Source of the DNA: Prevotellaceae bacterium
GTDB lineage: Bacteria; Bacteroidota; Bacteroidia; Bacteroidales; Bacteroidaceae
Direction: 5' to 3'
Assembly (NCBI GenBank): GCA_003150315.1
Contig: QAML01000059.1
Location: 20,771 to 26,213 of the forward strand
Length of the DNA: 5,443 nt
A program made the translations under genes and the position numbers. This document shows, piece by piece, positions 1 through 4,878 of this stretch (its first letter is position 1; every line of letters starts with the position of its first letter). The notes beneath the pieces were generated by a model. It searched no databases and had not been told where the DNA came from. It worked only from the letters and a program-made list of their open reading frames with translations.

Positions 1-374
1 ATTTATTATTGTGATCCCAACCGTTCTGATCAAAAAGGTGCTCTTGAAAAGAATCATGAATATATAAGGTATGTCCTGCCAAAAGGAACAAGCTTTGAAA
101 AAATGACAGACAAAACAACGCTGCTGTTATTAAATCATATCAATAGCGAAAAACGGGACAGCCTCAATGGACACAGTCCATATGAAGTATCCCGTCTCCT
201 GCTGGATAACAGACTTCATAAAGCATTAGGATTAGCGAAAAACGGGACAGCCTCAATGGACACAGTCCATATGAAGTATCCCGTCTCCTGCTGGATAACA
301 GACTTCATAAAGCATTAGGATTAGCAGAGATACCAGCCGATGAAGTCACATTGATACCAGCATTAATAAAATAA
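1..374 (+). pseudogene. IS30-family transposase, C-terminal part, frameshifted by internal duplication
   Basis: The frame open from base 1 encodes the end of a DDE transposase of the IS30 family, which cuts and joins IS ends. The segment EKNHEYIRYVLPKG is the conserved block around the catalytic glutamate (E of EKNH, codon 46-48), followed by the family-typical NSEKRDSLNG and LLLDNRLHKALGL. The N-terminus and the two catalytic aspartates lie outside the window. After GLA the frame is destroyed by an 89-bp tandem duplication and stops early at 316-318. The normal ending (AEIPADEVTLIPALIK, stop 372-374) is still present in frame 3 downstream of the second copy, so removing one copy would restore the C-terminus. 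The broken protein keeps its catalytic block but carries an aberrant tail (KNGTASMDTV and on). The family call is secure; whether the protein retains activity is unknown. Confidence 0.92.
144..321 (+). repeat. Perfect 89-bp tandem duplication inside the transposase
   Basis: Bases 144-232 and 233-321 are identical over 89 bp. The tetranucleotide TAGC lies at 144, at 233 and again at 322, so the duplication is bounded by a 4-bp microhomology, as expected from replication slippage or misaligned repair. 89 is not a multiple of three, which explains the frameshift. The absence of any mismatch between the copies suggests a recent event. Confidence 0.98.
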
Positions 375-585
375 TAATAACAATACAGGCACAGGCAAGT
401 TTCATTGCATAGAATTTAGTCTTTCCAACAGACATGTGGAATTTAGTCCTGCACACTATTTCCAGATGTCCTTTTATCATGCAAAAAACTATGCTGTTTA
501 TGCCGTATAAAAGCATTATATACCAAAAAAATCAAGTTGTATATCTCCGAAAATAGAATTAAATCCCGCATAAAATCAAGGTATA
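375..585. other. Non-coding AT-rich spacer with GAATTTAGTC repeats, possible IS30 end
   Basis: No credible gene is seen here. GAATTTAGTC occurs twice as a direct repeat, at 412-421 and 439-448 (27-bp period). Looser relatives occur at 555 (GAATTAAATC) and 595 (GAATTTAC). IS30-family elements normally end shortly after the transposase stop codon, so the right inverted repeat probably lies in or near this stretch, but the left end is outside the window and the exact boundary cannot be set. A 7-bp inverted repeat, ATATACC at 518-524 and GGTATAT at 580-586, is also present. No convincing terminator for the minus-strand genes was found. Confidence 0.5.
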
Positions 586-837
586 TTAGAATGTAGAATT
601 TACTTTTTCATTCAAGCCACTATAATTAGGAAAATCATGCGCTATGATGGAAGTCTGATGTATATATCTGTTTTTAGTATTCTGCCACTCATAATAAATC
701 TGTATTTTTCTATTATCCGATGCACATTTCTGAGAAAAAATCTTCTCCAGATAAGTATCCGCATTAATACATATCTTAACATTGTTCTGATTTCCTTCAT
801 TAATTACGTTAGTGATTATCATATCATTATCATTCAT
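586..837 (-). CDS. Small protein of unknown family (83 aa), third gene of the PRTase cassette
   Basis: An 83-aa acidic-to-neutral soluble protein, with no signal peptide or membrane segment, starting MNDNDMIITNVINEGNQNN. I do not recognise a family. The ATG at 837 is chosen over the in-frame GTG at 852 because AGGAGA (844-849) lies at ideal distance from it, whereas the GTG has no Shine-Dalgarno sequence. That ribosome binding site overlaps the TGA stop of the upstream 245-aa gene (849-851), leaving 11 nt between the genes, so translation is probably coupled. The C-terminus ends NEKVNSTF close to a sequence (GTAGAATTTAC on the other strand) resembling the repeats beyond the gene, so its last residues might have been set by an insertion. 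Its role is presumably that of a partner of the two upstream products. Confidence 0.65.
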   Translation of the reverse strand: MNDNDMIITNVINEGNQNNVKICINADTYLEKIFSQKCASDNRKIQIYYEWQNTKNRYIHQTSIIAHDFPNYSGLNEKVNSTF

Positions 838-848
838 AGTCTTTCTCC

Positions 849-1586
849 TCACATCTCGGTTATATTCAATACATTGTCACGAATCCCTTTAATAATTTGA
901 TTTTTGCATATACTGATTCCAGATGATAATTTATTACCTTCTTCCGCCAAATCAATTTGTTCTGTTAATTTCTCAATTATTGCAAAAAAATGAAGTACAA
1001 ATAGCTCTTCTATACGTATTCTATCTGCTTCATCTGTCACTGCTTCCCAGAGATCCCGATAATTCTGACGATAAGATTCATTGATTTTCATATCAGCATC
1101 AGTCTGAAACAAGAGATAATATATAATTACCAACCCATTTTCTTTCACTTCTAAATACAATCTATCTGCATATCTCTCGCATATCTCACACCATCTTCTG
1201 ATAAGGTACTCCCCTTCCCGAAACATACAGGCAGACAAAATAATAACATCTGTTTCCGGTTTTAATTCTGTTTCATTAAAACATTCTGTTATTTTATATC
1301 CGGATCTACCATTATCTTTAAGACTTTCTGCAATCTTTTTTAACAATGGATTTGTGCAGTAATATTTCTGATTTTTATTATAATCTATCTCCTTCAAAAA
1401 TACTTCCTCATCCCATGCCATATTATTACACGCCGCTGCCTTTCGAAATAATTCCGGATATAAATACACTGGAACATAATACTCCTCAGGATGAATACAA
1501 CCTTTCCCCATATCCATCAGTTTAATAGTACATTCCATATAAAAATTCTGAATCGCCGCAATAAATAACCGTATACTACGTTTCAC
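849..1586 (-). CDS. Uncharacterised 245-aa protein, second gene of the PRTase cassette
   Basis: A soluble, mostly helical-looking protein with no recognisable catalytic motif, signal peptide or membrane segment. The start is taken as GTG at 1586 (VKRSIRLFIAAIQNF), which has a strong AGAGGTGG ribosome binding site at 1595-1602, 8 nt upstream. The longer reading frame from TTG at 1631 would begin inside a terminator hairpin and has no binding site. Visible features are a Tyr-rich stretch (EEYYVPVYLYPELF), a central ETDVIILSACMF segment that could be a buried beta strand, and Cys/Arg-rich RRWCEICERYADRLYLEV. Similar AT-rich composition, the same strand and coupling to the 83-aa gene place it in the PRTase cassette. 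However, a terminator separates it from the PRTase gene, so it is probably expressed at lower level by read-through. No function can be assigned. Confidence 0.8.
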   Translation of the reverse strand: MKRSIRLFIAAIQNFYMECTIKLMDMGKGCIHPEEYYVPVYLYPELFRKAAACNNMAWDEEVFLKEIDYNKNQKYYCTNPLLKKIAESLKDNGRSGYKITECFNETELKPETDVIILSACMFREGEYLIRRWCEICERYADRLYLEVKENGLVIIYYLLFQTDADMKINESYRQNYRDLWEAVTDEADRIRIEELFVLHFFAIIEKLTEQIDLAEEGNKLSSGISICKNQIIKGIRDNVLNITEM

Positions 1587-1614
1587 TAAAAACACCACCT
1601 CTATTTTTTGTAAT

Positions 1615-1648
1615 AAAAAAAGACCTAACAATCGCGTTAAGTCTTTTT
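1615..1648 (-). terminator. Intrinsic terminator between the PRTase gene and the 245-aa gene
   Basis: On the minus strand AAAAAGACTTAAC (1648-1636) pairs over 13 bp with GTTAGGTCTTTTT (1629-1617), with one G-U wobble and a 6-nt loop GCGATT, and is followed by a run of T. It begins 13 nt after the TAG stop of the PRTase gene and ends just before the ribosome binding site of the 245-aa gene. On the plus strand the wobble becomes a C/A mismatch, so the structure favours minus-strand transcription. It should reduce expression of the two downstream genes. Confidence 0.85.
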
Positions 1649-1661
1649 ATATAGTTATTTG

Positions 1662-3587
1662 CTACAAAATTCCAATATACTTCAAATCTTCTCCCCATGA
1701 ATCAGAAAATTCATCTATCCATTTACGAAAAATTCTCTCCATCAGTCTATCTCTGTTATCCTGCATAAGCATTCTCTTATTTTTTATGAGTGTGTCCATA
1801 TCTGTACGTTCATCACTGTAATATAAACTTCCCCATTCCAGTTCCTCCGCAGATACAAACACATTTAAATAGCCATGATCTTCCATCCAACTTTCCAGTT
1901 CATGGAACATATATGAGATAAGATTAAAATAAAGTCGTCTGCTCTTCTTACTGTCATACTGACAGATTTTTTCACAATTATGATAGAAAACTTCCACAAT
2001 AAATTGAATATATGAATTACGAAACGGCAAAACAACATCACTATTCTCGCCATAGCGATATCCTCGATAAATAATATTATCCTCTACTCTCAAACTGTTT
2101 CCAATCACACTCTGGTCTGTCATCTGAAGAATAACACTCAAAAGCATCTGCTTTCTTGTCTGAAAGTCCTTATCTGATGTTTTATGAAAAACATAATCCT
2201 CTATTTCTTCTATAGGTGTAAATATATTATCCGCTTTTTGTCTCTTTTTTCTAAGAATCTCAAGTCTAATCTGAGCAAGTAATCCCGGAATATCATTTTT
2301 AATATGTTCATATTCAATATTCCTGAACTCATTCTGTCTCAGAATCTTTGTAACTGGTTTCAAATTTCGAATACGTTCAAGAAATTCTTCCGGTTTCCAT
2401 TCGCTTAATTTACCTGTATATTTAATAAAATCTTCCGAAAAACTCTCACCCATAAATTGCTGATCAAGCATTAGTTGACAATTCGTAACCTTAGAAACCA
2501 TTGTCCTAAATGCACTATACACATATAAAGAAAAGAAAAACACATTCGCTCTAAAAACAGCTATACCTAACTGCTTCATACTAACTGCGTTCTCCTCTAC
2601 AGCTTCTTTTTCTTTTAACTGTCTATATACCTTTTTCTTCTGTTTCAGATAATTAGTGTTCATATACAAACAATTAAAGATTGCCCATGCATCTTCAAAG
2701 CTTATAGAATCCATCACTGCAAAAGGCGTAAATATCATCTGTACATTATCACCTGCTTCCTCATATCTGCATTTAACGATCAACTCTGGTGCATAATCTC
2801 CCAAAGTCTTAACTACGTATGGATTATAATATTGGAAAAAACCGCACTTTATCTCTTCGTCACCTGTAACAGAATCCAGGCGATCCGGCCATAAATACGA
2901 GTTATCCACATATTTCCATTGAGTTCCTCCAGCAGCACACAATCCTCTGAAAATCTCTCGCTGAAAACTGATAATATATGGATTACCTGTTGTTTCTTCC
3001 CTATTTTCTTCAATAGCAGGTCTGATAAACGGAAGCTCTATCACATATGGTATCATCTCCTGCTGATACATAAAAATTTCCTGTGACGAAATCCATCCTA
3101 TTTCATCAATACCAACATAATAGCAAATTGTCAATGATTCAAAAAATCTTTCTACTAAAGCAGAATCATCCTCCTGCATCATAAGTTTATTCTTTAATTC
3201 CAGCTTGGATTCCGGTGCACATGCTACAACCATCTTAATCTCAAGATTCGGATTCATTCTCATGATGAATTCATATATCTGATAAAGAGAGCGTCCTGTA
3301 TTCACAGTATCATCAAATACATAAACAGTATGATATTGATCATCTAAAGTACTTATGGATTCCTTAATGACAAAACGATTGCTCAAAACCACCAGACTGC
3401 CATATTTCTTATCCCAATCCCGAAGACAGCTACGTAAACTCCGGTATAGCCAGTATGCTTTTCGGCACATAAAAATAACCGGTGCATTCTCAGCAACCGC
3501 TTTGTCTAAAACATCTATCAATGCCCTGATCGTCAGTTTTCCTCTTTTATCTCTCTCATATAAACTGTATATGCTCCTTTCTGTCAT
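1662..3587 (-). CDS. Large PRTase-domain protein (641 aa), first gene of the cassette; possible conflict-system enzyme
   Basis: The N-terminal 130 residues look like a type I phosphoribosyltransferase fold. VYVFDDTVNTGRS (residues 88-100) matches the PRPP-binding signature (hydrophobic stretch, two acids, then a TG-containing loop). VIFMCRKAYWLYRSL (37-51) fits the preceding strand with the pyrophosphate loop, and VVLSNRF (66-72) fits the flexible-loop strand. Residues about 130-641 are a long, mainly helical region of unknown fold, with a PYVIELPFIRP segment near 210-220. Such size is unlike salvage PRTases (about 170-250 aa). From memory, large PRTase-containing proteins (PRTase-CE) have been predicted as prokaryotic conflict effectors; this could be a relative, but that is inference. 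ATG at 3587 is chosen because GGAG lies 8 nt upstream; ATG at 3593 is too close to it, and the frame further upstream crosses the operator. It is the promoter-proximal gene, and a terminator follows. Confidence 0.82.
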   Translation of the reverse strand: MTERSIYSLYERDKRGKLTIRALIDVLDKAVAENAPVIFMCRKAYWLYRSLRSCLRDWDKKYGSLVVLSNRFVIKESISTLDDQYHTVYVFDDTVNTGRSLYQIYEFIMRMNPNLEIKMVVACAPESKLELKNKLMMQEDDSALVERFFESLTICYYVGIDEIGWISSQEIFMYQQEMIPYVIELPFIRPAIEENREETTGNPYIISFQREIFRGLCAAGGTQWKYVDNSYLWPDRLDSVTGDEEIKCGFFQYYNPYVVKTLGDYAPELIVKCRYEEAGDNVQMIFTPFAVMDSISFEDAWAIFNCLYMNTNYLKQKKKVYRQLKEKEAVEENAVSMKQLGIAVFRANVFFFSLYVYSAFRTMVSKVTNCQLMLDQQFMGESFSEDFIKYTGKLSEWKPEEFLERIRNLKPVTKILRQNEFRNIEYEHIKNDIPGLLAQIRLEILRKKRQKADNIFTPIEEIEDYVFHKTSDKDFQTRKQMLLSVILQMTDQSVIGNSLRVEDNIIYRGYRYGENSDVVLPFRNSYIQFIVEVFYHNCEKICQYDSKKSRRLYFNLISYMFHELESWMEDHGYLNVFVSAEELEWGSLYYSDERTDMDTLIKNKRMLMQDNRDRLMERIFRKWIDEFSDSWGEDLKYIGIL

Positions 3588-3616
3588 ATCCATTGCTCCC
3601 TTTCTGCTATATCCAT
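3584..3616 (-). CDS. Possible 10-codon leader ORF overlapping the PRTase start (ATGA)
   Basis: ATG at 3616 opens a frame reading MDIAEREQWI that ends at TGA 3586-3584. The ATG of the PRTase gene (3587-3585) overlaps this stop as ATGA, the arrangement typical of translational coupling. The leader ORF exists because of the 23-bp repeat here: each repeat copy contains AGAAAGGGAGCAATG, but only the distal copy is read in this frame. Its own Shine-Dalgarno spacing is short (GGGAG is 2 nt from the ATG), so translation may be weak. It may be coincidental. Confidence 0.3.
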   Translation of the reverse strand: MDIAEREQWI

Positions 3617-3629
3617 TGCTCCCTTTCTG
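3586..3629 (-). repeat. Two-copy 23-bp-period repeat duplicating the ribosome binding site of the PRTase gene
   Basis: Bases 3586-3606 and 3609-3629 are identical over 21 bp (minus strand CAGAAAGGGAGCAATGGATAT), with a period of 23 bp. A third, degenerate copy of the core (CAGAAAGGAGCAT) lies immediately downstream, inside the start of the coding sequence. The result is a row of Shine-Dalgarno-like elements and ATG codons in different frames ahead of the PRTase start. Confidence 0.9.
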
Positions 3630-3653
3630 TCTTGTACCACTCCCTACACAATA

Positions 3654-3685
3654 TGCAAATGTGCATATTTTTATGCACATTTGCA
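3654..3685 (-). promoter_or_regulatory. 14-bp perfect inverted repeat, candidate operator or 5' UTR hairpin
   Basis: TGCAAATGTGCATA (3654-3667) and TATGCACATTTGCA (3672-3685) form a perfect inverted repeat with a 4-nt spacer. It begins only a few bases downstream of the predicted transcription start. It could be an operator for a dimeric repressor blocking initiation, or a stable hairpin at the 5' end of the mRNA. It lacks an adjacent T-run in the minus direction, so it is not a terminator. No repressor gene is found in the window. Confidence 0.8.
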
Positions 3686-3694
3686 AATTACTTA

Positions 3695-3723
3695 ATAATA
3701 TACCAGTTACCCAATTTTGTCAA
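3695..3723 (-). promoter_or_regulatory. Strong sigma-A promoter of the PRTase cassette
   Basis: The -35 box is TTGACA (3723-3718, perfect consensus) and the -10 box is TATTAT (3700-3695), separated by exactly 17 bp. The predicted start point is near 3688, giving a leader of about 100 nt before the PRTase ATG. The near-perfect boxes mean it needs repression or downstream control to be silent; the inverted repeat directly after the start point is the obvious candidate. Confidence 0.85.
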
Positions 3724-3747
3724 TGATTTATGTTCGACTTTTTCAAC

Positions 3748-3776
3748 AAAAAAAGTGTACAAAGTACCATTCCACT
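3748..3776 (-). terminator. Weak U-tract hairpin, possible leader terminator or attenuator
   Basis: On the minus strand GTAC-TTT-GTAC forms a 4-bp hairpin. It can be extended by AGT/ACT across a 6-nt 5' bulge and is followed by seven T. This is weaker than the terminator at 1615-1648. It lies between the promoter at 3875-3902 and the PRTase promoter, where an attenuator controlled by an antiterminator would be expected. It may be only a fortuitous GTAC palindrome next to a T-run. Confidence 0.3.
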
Positions 3777-3811
3777 ATGTCACAAGTGAATAAATATAAT
3801 AGTACTATGTC
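3774..3811 (-). repeat. GACATAGT direct repeats, 30-bp period
   Basis: GACATAGT (minus strand) occurs at 3804-3811 and 3774-3781, in the contexts GTGGACATAGTACT and TTGTGACATAGTGG. Short palindromes ATAGTACTAT (3799-3808) and GTAC-AAA-GTAC (3757-3767) lie beside them. They could be binding sites for a DNA-binding protein or a recombinase, or remnants of a mobile element end. No family is recognised. Confidence 0.5.
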
Positions 3812-3821
3812 CACTTCTCTT

Positions 3822-3849
3822 CTTAAACGCGACACTGCGACGATTTAAG
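3822..3849 (-). promoter_or_regulatory. Bulged RNA hairpin in the leader downstream of loaP, candidate antiterminator site
   Basis: On the minus strand CTTAAA (3849-3844) pairs with TTTAAG (3827-3822). After a bulged U the stem continues with CG/CG and a possible U-G pair, closing a loop of about 9 nt. The hairpin follows GGAGGGCTTAAATCG and starts about 20 nt after the predicted start point of the promoter at 3875-3902. LoaP proteins are known to act on a leader RNA hairpin; the position immediately downstream of loaP suggests this as its site. The sequence match itself was not verified. Confidence 0.4.
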
Positions 3850-3874
3850 CCCTCCGCTTTTATCCATGTACTAT

Positions 3875-3902
3875 ATTATATCAATTTTCCAATATTATTC
3901 AA
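3875..3902 (-). promoter_or_regulatory. Candidate promoter in the loaP-PRTase intergenic region
   Basis: The -10 box TATAAT (3880-3875) is perfect. The best -35 box is TTGAAT (3902-3897) at 16 bp spacing, a four-out-of-six match. It would start a leader transcript near 3868 that contains the bulged hairpin at 3822-3849 and the weak U-tract hairpin at 3748-3776. A second TTGACA at 3918-3923 lacks a good -10 box at the right distance. Confidence 0.5.
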
Positions 3903-3960
3903 CATTTTTCGCGAAATTTCTGTCAAATTGCCATATTTCATTCCAAATCACCGGACTGTC

Positions 3961-4476
3961 TCATTTAATCTTAGAAATAATCTCCAATCCAATCTCTACA
4001 TCCATGCTCCTTCCAAACATTTCTATAGCAATATGGGCTTTTCGCTTATGCCTGTCAATCTTCTTTATACAATCTTCCATACCCTTTAATGGTCCATCAA
4101 ATACTTTGACATAAGCATTCTCAATAACTCCTGTAGACATGCGTACCAATTGTTCTTCTCTTCCCAGTTTCAGAAGCAAATCCACTTCCTCTCCTGATAA
4201 CGGAACAATTTGTTCCCCTGTCCTCAATAATCTGATCATTCCTGTTACTTTTCTGAGACTATCCATAAGCTGTTTCAAATCAGAAGTAACCAAAAACACA
4301 TATCCCGGAAAAAGTACTGTTTCCTGAATATGCCACTCACCCTGAAACCGCTTCTTCTGCTGATAGTATGGAACAAAGCAGTGTTCCAATATATTACTGC
4401 TGATTAACCGCAGACACTGGCATCGGGCATTTTCTTCAGTACCTGCCCGCCCCTGCATTACATACCATAGCGACAT
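3961..4476 (-). CDS. loaP: LoaP-type NusG paralog, processive transcription antiterminator (171 aa)
   Basis: A NusG-family protein of typical length. The N-terminal NGN domain starts with WYV (residues 4-6) and contains LFPGYVF (55-61), the hallmark strand of NusG/RfaH proteins. The C-terminal KOW domain covers about 122-155 (VKVFDGPLKGMEDCIKKIDR and on). The blocks FVPYYQQKKRFQGEW and IKKIDRHKRKA are typical of the LoaP subfamily, known from Bacillus to bind RNA polymerase and a leader RNA hairpin so that elongation reads through terminators in long polysaccharide or antibiotic operons. ATG at 4476 is preferred over ATG at 4482 because the GAGG site (4484-4487) has a 7-nt spacer to it and none to the other. 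The stop codon of a short upstream ORF overlaps this site. Downstream is the PRTase cassette rather than an obvious polysaccharide operon. Confidence 0.92.
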   Translation of the reverse strand: MSLWYVMQGRAGTEENARCQCLRLISSNILEHCFVPYYQQKKRFQGEWHIQETVLFPGYVFLVTSDLKQLMDSLRKVTGMIRLLRTGEQIVPLSGEEVDLLLKLGREEQLVRMSTGVIENAYVKVFDGPLKGMEDCIKKIDRHKRKAHIAIEMFGRSMDVEIGLEIISKIK

Positions 4477-4485
4477 TAACATTCC

Positions 4486-4596
4486 TCACCCTTCATTAAG
4501 AACATAGGTAACGTGAACTTCCTGAAAAATTTTGCAATCATCTCTTTTAATCTGCATGTTCTCATCTTCACTAACAGAAGATTTACTTCTCTGCAT
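4486..4596 (-). CDS. 36-aa ORF coupled to loaP, possible remnant of an older gene
   Basis: ATG at 4596 opens a 36-codon frame (MQRSKSSVSEDENMQIKRDD, later EVHVTYVLNEG) that ends with TGA at 4486-4488, inside the ribosome binding site of loaP. This stop/binding-site overlap is typical of coupled neighbouring genes, which suggests the C-terminus of a real protein. The frame is open upstream into the reverse transcriptase remnant as far as TAG at 4684-4686, so the N-terminus of the original protein has probably been replaced at the junction near 4605. I do not recognise the family; a C-terminal tail of a recombinase is one guess that cannot be supported here. Confidence 0.4.
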   Translation of the reverse strand: MQRSKSSVSEDENMQIKRDDCKIFQEVHVTYVLNEG

Positions 4597-4605
4597 TTCC
4601 ACCAG

Positions 4606-4683
4606 CCTTGCTGGTTTCGGCTTATAGGACTTTTTCTTTAGACGTTCTATAAGAGCGTTTATGTTTTCTTCCAGACTTCTCCC
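4606..4683 (-). pseudogene. Reverse transcriptase fragment of the group II intron protein
   Basis: After TAG at 4684-4686 the frame reads GR and then SLEENINALIERLKKKSYKP followed by KPAR. This matches the region of group II intron reverse transcriptases just before RT block 1, where the consensus is of the form LxxxLxxxxYxPxPxRRVYIPK. The next residues should be RVYIPK but are LVEMQR, so similarity ends at 4606. The upstream part of the protein (start codon, RT-0) is missing too, implying an internal deletion as well as the 3' truncation. A 6-bp inverted repeat (ACCAGC/GCTGGT, 4601-4615) spans the junction. Confidence 0.65.
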
Positions 4684-4872
4684 CTATTCCTCTTTGATAT
4701 GGTTTCGCAGGTCAGAACTGTGAGGAACAGTTCTCTCTCGACTTCCCTCTGGTATTTATTTTTGTTCATACCTTCCTTGGTACTATTCGGACCTCCGACT
4801 ACCTGCATTTCTTTTACCATCCTTCTTCTGGTTGTCAGGCATACTTTCTGTTTACACACGTTGTCTTCCATC

Positions 4873-4878
4873 CAGACC
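4873..4878 (-). other. EBS1 of the group II intron
   Basis: GGTCTG on the minus strand lies 185-190 nt inside the intron. It is the exact complement of CAGACC (5068-5063), the six bases immediately before the intron 5' end (IBS1), and one extra G-U pair extends the match to seven. Such pairing defines the 5' splice site and the DNA target in group II introns. EBS2/IBS2 could not be settled by eye. Confidence 0.7.

Noticed and set aside
518..586. ATATACC/GGTATAT inverted repeat as a terminator or IS end
   Set aside because: The arms are only 7 bp and 55 nt apart with no T-run, so a terminator is unlikely and an IS boundary cannot be supported.
637..900. Plus-strand hydrophobic frame of 87 codons opposite the 83-aa gene
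   Set aside because: Shadow of the coupled minus-strand gene; no ribosome binding site and a hydrophobicity typical of the antisense of AT-rich coding DNA.
1587..1631. N-terminal extension of the 245-aa protein from TTG at 1631
   Set aside because: It starts within the terminator hairpin, lacks a ribosome binding site and bypasses the strong AGAGGTGG site before GTG at 1586.
3586..3629. CRISPR-like repeat
   Set aside because: Only two exact copies separated by 2 bp, with no spacers and no cas genes; a tandem repeat of a ribosome binding region explains it.
3588..3686. N-terminal extension of the PRTase protein from ATG at 3686
   Set aside because: It would place coding sequence across the inverted repeat and start almost at the transcription start; the repeat-encoded residues look artificial and a well-spaced Shine-Dalgarno site precedes ATG at 3587.
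3355..3793. Plus-strand frames of 123 and 66 codons over the PRTase start and operator
   Set aside because: They run antisense through the PRTase coding region, operator and promoter, without start signals.
3823..3867. 14-codon ORF MDKSGGLKSSQCRV in the leader after loaP
   Set aside because: It would be essentially leaderless and overlaps the hairpin; the coding character is not testable at this length.
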